Shown here in pieces: positions 62,001 through 64,000 of a DNA stretch of 64,000 nt. Made by a program: the position numbers and the translations under genes. Position 1 is the first letter of the stretch. Each line of letters begins with the position of its first letter. Location of the stretch: positions 5,672,207 through 5,736,206 of the forward strand of contig WARS01000034.1 of assembly GCA_008933995.1 (NCBI GenBank), in the 5' to 3' direction. The stretch comes from Datnioides undecimradiatus (Eukaryota > Chordata > Actinopteri > Lobotiformes > Datnioididae). Under the pieces are notes generated by a model. It did no database searches. It had not been told where the DNA came from and saw nothing but the letters and a program-made list of their open reading frames with translations.

Positions 62001-63634
62001 TATCCTTACGCCTTTATTGATAACTGATGGCTGTGAGAGTGGCGGAGACCTTAGATGGCTGTGTGGTGACCAGCCTGAGTGGTAAAGCTGTTCCTCTTTG
62101 TACTTCAGTACAATGCAGTGTTTTTAAAGCAGCAGTTGTTTGGATTCACAAAGCTTCTGGGTTGGGCTTTTGTTCCCATTTGTTTGGCCTTGCACACAGT
62201 AGGGTGTGTTTGCTGGCGCTGACGTGTGTCGTCACGTGCAGCCGCGCCAGTTGCAACTTGCTAACCCTCCCGCACCCCACCCCTCCATCTCCGCTGCCTT
62301 TCTTGGAATGAGGATTGTGTTACTTCACCAGCTGAGGCAAGTGGTTCAACGTGTCGCTGCCTGGAGTGGAGTGTCTGAACTACAACAACAAACTGAGTTT
62401 AACTTCATGCTCTCCCACTTCTTCTCCCCAGAACCGAACTTCACGCTGACCCTCGAATCCATCCTGGACCCCCAGATGACAGCCCAACCCACAGAGCTGG
62501 CATGTCACGTGACCAATATTACCCATTTACCTCTTGGAGGCAGACTGGGTGTCACCTGGGAGCACACCACACTTCCAGGTACTACATGTATTTCTCATCA
62601 ACCGGCGTTGATTGGTTTACCAGGGCTGAAGGGGAAACTACAGAGCAGGATACAGCATAAGCATGTTAACATTGCTTGTTTAATTACACCTGCTGCCAGC
62701 AGGGGGAGACAAAAACCCCACATGCTACCCCTTGTGAAACCTTTTAATTCTCTTACTAGCAACTTTATAACATGAAGTGTTGTTCACAACTTAACAACAC
62801 AACTTTACTTCCTTATTTTTGCAAAAACGAAACGAGATCACCAGACAGAAAATGTAGCATTGGGGCGATTTACAGCAAAACCTCTTCCTTCTTCTCACGG
62901 CAATGGGAAAAGCCACACGTTTTAAAGCATGCAAATGTCATTTCCTGTTAGCTGTTTACAGTATTCCTGCTTTCAAAGAGGAAGCTAGCCTACCGCAGAA
63001 TAGACTGTGTACTAGCAATCCTTGGTTACGTGCAGTTCCAGCCTTGGCAATGTTTTTTTTTTTTTCAATCTGTGCAATCACCTGCAGGTATAGGGGACGA
63101 CCCTCAGACCTCCCACCCCATTGGCTCTCTGGACAGCAATGGCAACCTGTTGCCAGGATCCGTGTATTCCGACAGGCTGAAGAGCGGCGCGCTGTCTCTG
63201 ACCAGGGTGCAGCCCGACACGTTCAAGCTGCGGTTCCTCCGCACGCAGGTAGCAAAGGCACAGAGCTGCAACCGCAGAAGCCGTTTGATTTGTGTACCAC
63301 TGCACCTGTGATGACCAGTGTACAGACGGTTAAAAGCTGTTCTAGGTGGTCTGCAGCAATTTAGCTTCAGCAGAAGTTCCTTTAGCAATTGAACAGCCAG
63401 TCATTGAAGACCAAAACTGAGCTTAAAGGGCTAATTAGCTAATGCTAATGCTAATCTACGTCGGCAGGATGCAAGTAATGCTGATAACAGAGTCACTTTG
63501 ATGCCGTTTACAGGAGATCGACATGGGCCAGTATGCCTGCACCGTGTCTGCGTGGAGCGTTAACAGCCAGGGGGACATGGTGAAGATGGCTGAGCACCAG
63601 AGCTCCCCACACACTGTACAGTGGGTCACAAAAC
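39304..63634 (+). CDS. ptgfrn: Prostaglandin F2 receptor negative regulator (EWI-F / CD9P-1), 3' partial
   Basis: Exons 39304-39355, 44984-45096, 45715-45970, 49935-50342, 52468-52896, 62432-62578, 63088-63248 and 63514-63634 join in frame to 562 residues. These are a signal peptide and four Ig domains, each with the B- and F-strand cysteines. Human PTGFRN has 879 residues and six Ig domains, so the last two domains, membrane span and short tail lie to the right. Diagnostic segments are RVVTVSSGPLIRVEG, GGPREQDFEW, TPSTDSVISGNYE and WHMAAEKMSSPVTV, each close to human PTGFRN. The protein binds tetraspanins CD9 and CD81 and dampens FP-receptor signalling. IGSF3 is the closest rival, but domains 2 and 3 fit PTGFRN better. 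It lies about 5 kb downstream of cd2 in the same orientation, as in human. The locus spans more than 24 kb because introns 1 and 5 are long. Confidence 0.88.
40090..40350. repeat. Degenerate tandem repeat with CAAACCAGG core
   Basis: The words TCAAACCAGGCTTGCC, TCAAACCAGGCTGACTAAT, TTTAAACCAGGGCCAGG, ACAAACCAGGGCTTGTTCAT and CCAAACAAGC recur at irregular spacing of about 35-65 bp. This suggests an old minisatellite. Confidence 0.5.
41921..42000. repeat. Partial second copy of the teleost foldback repeat
   Basis: CTTCTGGCTGCAGCTTCATG, GCACAGATGTGAGAGTGATA and TCAATCTTCTTAAGAAG match the inner right half of the same family from memory. Ends are not defined. Confidence 0.5.
44984..45970 (+). 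CDS. ptgfrn: ptgfrn exons 2 and 3, V-set Ig domain 1
   Basis: Exon 2 (44984-45096) holds strands A and B with IRCDVTEYGGPREQ. Exon 3 (45715-45970) holds DFEWMM and ends with DAGFYWCQTPSTDSV and NYEAQVQLT. A phase-0 intron of about 620 bp sits just before the C-strand tryptophan. The PSTD...GNYE block is shared by EWI-family first domains. The B-F cysteine pair is intact. Confidence 0.88.
45158..45378. repeat. Dispersed repeat, copy 1 (ptgfrn intron 2)
   Basis: AGAAGCCCCGCCCCTTAATT and CTGCATAACT, then GAGTGAGCTCTATATAA and CTCTAGAGACCAAAAC, are shared in the same order with the copy at 48352. The part running to GGGGTCTATGGGGATCGACTGG resembles a teleost repeat of unknown class. Copy 2 is not recognisable over that last part. 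Confidence 0.6.
45971..49934 (+). other. ptgfrn intron 3
   Basis: 4.0 kb with a short CA repeat (46178-46196) and a copy of a dispersed repeat also found in intron 2. No exon is seen. Confidence 0.6.
48210..48480. repeat. Dispersed repeat, copy 2 (ptgfrn intron 3)
   Basis: It contains AGAAGCCCCGCCCCTTAATT and CTGCATAACTCTTGAAGG, then ACGAGTTCTACATAAAATG and CTCTAGAGGCAAAAACCAC, all matching copy 1 in order. A preceding GTGACGTCACCAAGAGG segment may be its left part. Confidence 0.6.
49935..50342 (+). CDS. ptgfrn: ptgfrn exon 4, Ig domain 2 with EWT in place of EWI
   Basis: This single phase 1-1 exon of 408 nt codes for VIPNTLRVSPQ through TVSVTPT. Cysteines are in LSCNVT and YECNGT, each also forming an N-glycosylation sequon. 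The family's Glu-Trp-Ile motif after the F-strand cysteine reads Glu-Trp-Thr here. Confidence 0.87.
50343..52467 (+). other. ptgfrn intron 4
   Basis: 2.1 kb. A long CA microsatellite is the only clear feature. Open frames nearby are products of the repeat. Confidence 0.6.
51983..52046. repeat. (CA)32 microsatellite
   Basis: 64 bp of uninterrupted CA, the longest pure run in the window. Confidence 0.97.
52468..52896 (+). CDS. ptgfrn: ptgfrn exon 5, Ig domain 3
   Basis: This phase 1-1 exon of 429 nt starts GQSLSVKA and has a serine-rich linker (ASSSSSPSS). Cysteines are in LLCSVA and YACRIR. It ends WHMAAEKMSSPVTVKVSQI, parallel to human WHKVAEAVSSPAG. A glycine-rich insertion (RSTGGGGRW) lies just before the G strand. 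NTS is a potential glycosylation site. Confidence 0.87.
54856..54870. repeat. G15 homopolymer
   Basis: Fifteen consecutive guanines within ptgfrn intron 5, preceded by TTTTT. Confidence 0.95.
55860..56345 (-). mobile_element. Mariner-type transposase relic
   Basis: On the minus strand the peptide contains LPDFTPCDFFLFPKVQFMLK followed by GHHFDAVDIQ. This is the C-terminal catalytic region of mariner-family transposases (usual form PYSPDLAPCDFFLFPKLK..LKG.RFD). The upstream second catalytic block is not recognisable and the C-terminal end shifts frame. No complete inverted repeats were found. It is a dead fragment inside ptgfrn intron 5. Confidence 0.7.
56448..57211. repeat. Cluster of CA and GT microsatellites
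   Basis: Runs at about 56448-56472, 56598-56632, 56704-56742, 56774-56789, 56881-56931 and 57178-57211 alternate between CA and GT on the plus strand, so neighbouring blocks are mutually inverted. Confidence 0.9.
59012..59051. repeat. (GT)20 microsatellite
   Basis: Uninterrupted GT run in ptgfrn intron 5. Confidence 0.95.
61003..61434. repeat. Second cluster of short CA/GT runs
   Basis: Short runs at about 61003-61018 (GT), 61059-61098 (CA, with interruptions), 61134-61144 (GT), 61260-61280 (GT) and 61412-61434 (CA). Confidence 0.88.
62432..63634 (+). CDS. ptgfrn: ptgfrn exons 6-8, Ig domain 4 divided over three exons
   Basis: Exon 6 (62432-62578) codes for PNFTLTLESILDPQ, TELACHVTNIT and VTWEHTTLP. 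Exon 7 (63088-63248) codes for GIGDDPQTSHP through DTFKLRFLRTQ. Exon 8 (63514-63634) codes for EIDMGQYACTVSAW and HTVQWVTK. All phases agree (1, 0, 1). The PTELAC block matches human domain 4. The next exon lies beyond the right edge. Confidence 0.84.
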
Positions 63635-64000
63635 GTAAGTCATCTCTACTCATCTGTGGTGATTTCTTAAGTTTGCAGGACTTTATCATTAGACGATCAA
63701 GCCACCTCATGTTATTCGACGAATCCAAAAAAAGGGCAAATGCTCCATTCATCAAGGGGGCAAGGACATTTTCAGTAAAGCTAGTCCAGACTTCACATTT
63801 TAACTTCCTGATTGATGTTTAACTTAGATATTTGAATCTGGTCCTGGACTTTAGACCGTCCAACCCCCACAACGGTGCAAATTTTGTGATTTAAAGTATA
63901 GGTTGTCAGAACCAGTCTTACCTTTAAAACATCAGTTTCCTGTTGGATTCCTTCGTCTTTAAACGTGTGAAGTGCTACATGCAGATGAAAACGCAGACTT
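63635..64000 (+). other. Start of ptgfrn intron 8, cut by the window edge
   Basis: The strong donor GTAAGT after ACAAAAC opens this intron. The exon for Ig domain 5 is not reached within the window. Confidence 0.6.

Larger units (their letters stand above)
52897..62431 (+). other. ptgfrn intron 5, repeat-rich
   Basis: 9.5 kb with a G15 tract, a mariner relic on the minus strand and dense CA/GT microsatellites from 56.4 kb onwards. No exon with Ig-type sequence was found. Confidence 0.6.

Noticed and set aside
62206-62775. 189-codon open frame read as a single gene
   Set aside because: Only its middle part (62432-62578) is coding as ptgfrn exon 6; the ends run into introns past clear AG and GT borders.
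1-64000. CRISPR arrays, bacterial operons or a complete tRNA/rRNA gene
   Set aside because: The DNA is clearly vertebrate; no regular spacer arrays were found and no complete cloverleaf was recognised by eye.

Overview
The window reads as nuclear DNA of a teleost fish, probably a spiny-rayed (percomorph) species. The genes are split into many short exons with consensus GT/AG borders. Introns and spacers carry dense CA/GT microsatellites and several interspersed repeats typical of fish genomes. The proteins match vertebrate families but differ clearly from the mammalian forms. No bacterial, plasmid or viral gene layout is present.

Four host genes are supported. (1) About 1.3-7.7 kb, plus strand: the last ten coding exons of fam184a, a coiled-coil protein, with the 5' part lying outside the window. 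(2) 14.56-14.72 kb, minus strand: a complete single-exon coding region for phospholamban (pln), 53 residues, the small membrane regulator of the SERCA calcium pump. It is convergent with fam184a. (3) 29.7-34.2 kb, plus strand: a complete eight-exon gene for the T-cell adhesion receptor CD2, 357 residues, with a cysteine-poor V-type first domain, a C2-type second domain, one membrane span and a proline/histidine-rich tail. (4) 39.3 kb to the right edge, plus strand: the first eight coding exons of ptgfrn (EWI-F, CD9P-1), coding for a signal peptide and four of the six expected Ig domains. The rest lies beyond the window.

The spacers hold no other convincing protein gene. They contain a decayed non-LTR retrotransposon reverse transcriptase (17.0-17.7 kb), a 5'-truncated tRNA-type SINE (26.3-26.6 kb), a foldback element of a widespread teleost type (9.8-10.06 kb, with a partial copy at 41.9 kb), a TTAA-flanked piggyBac-like miniature element (31.6-31.8 kb), a mariner transposase relic (55.9-56.3 kb), a repeat shared by ptgfrn introns 2 and 3, and many microsatellites.

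fam184a and pln belong together in the conserved vertebrate block that lies on human 6q22. cd2 and ptgfrn are neighbours on human 1p13. The window therefore spans a junction between two blocks that are separate in human, somewhere between 14.8 and 29.7 kb. The most interesting points are the loss of the second phosphorylation site in fish phospholamban, the well-preserved but histidine-loaded CD2 tail, and this junction. I found no clear evidence of a wholly new biological system.
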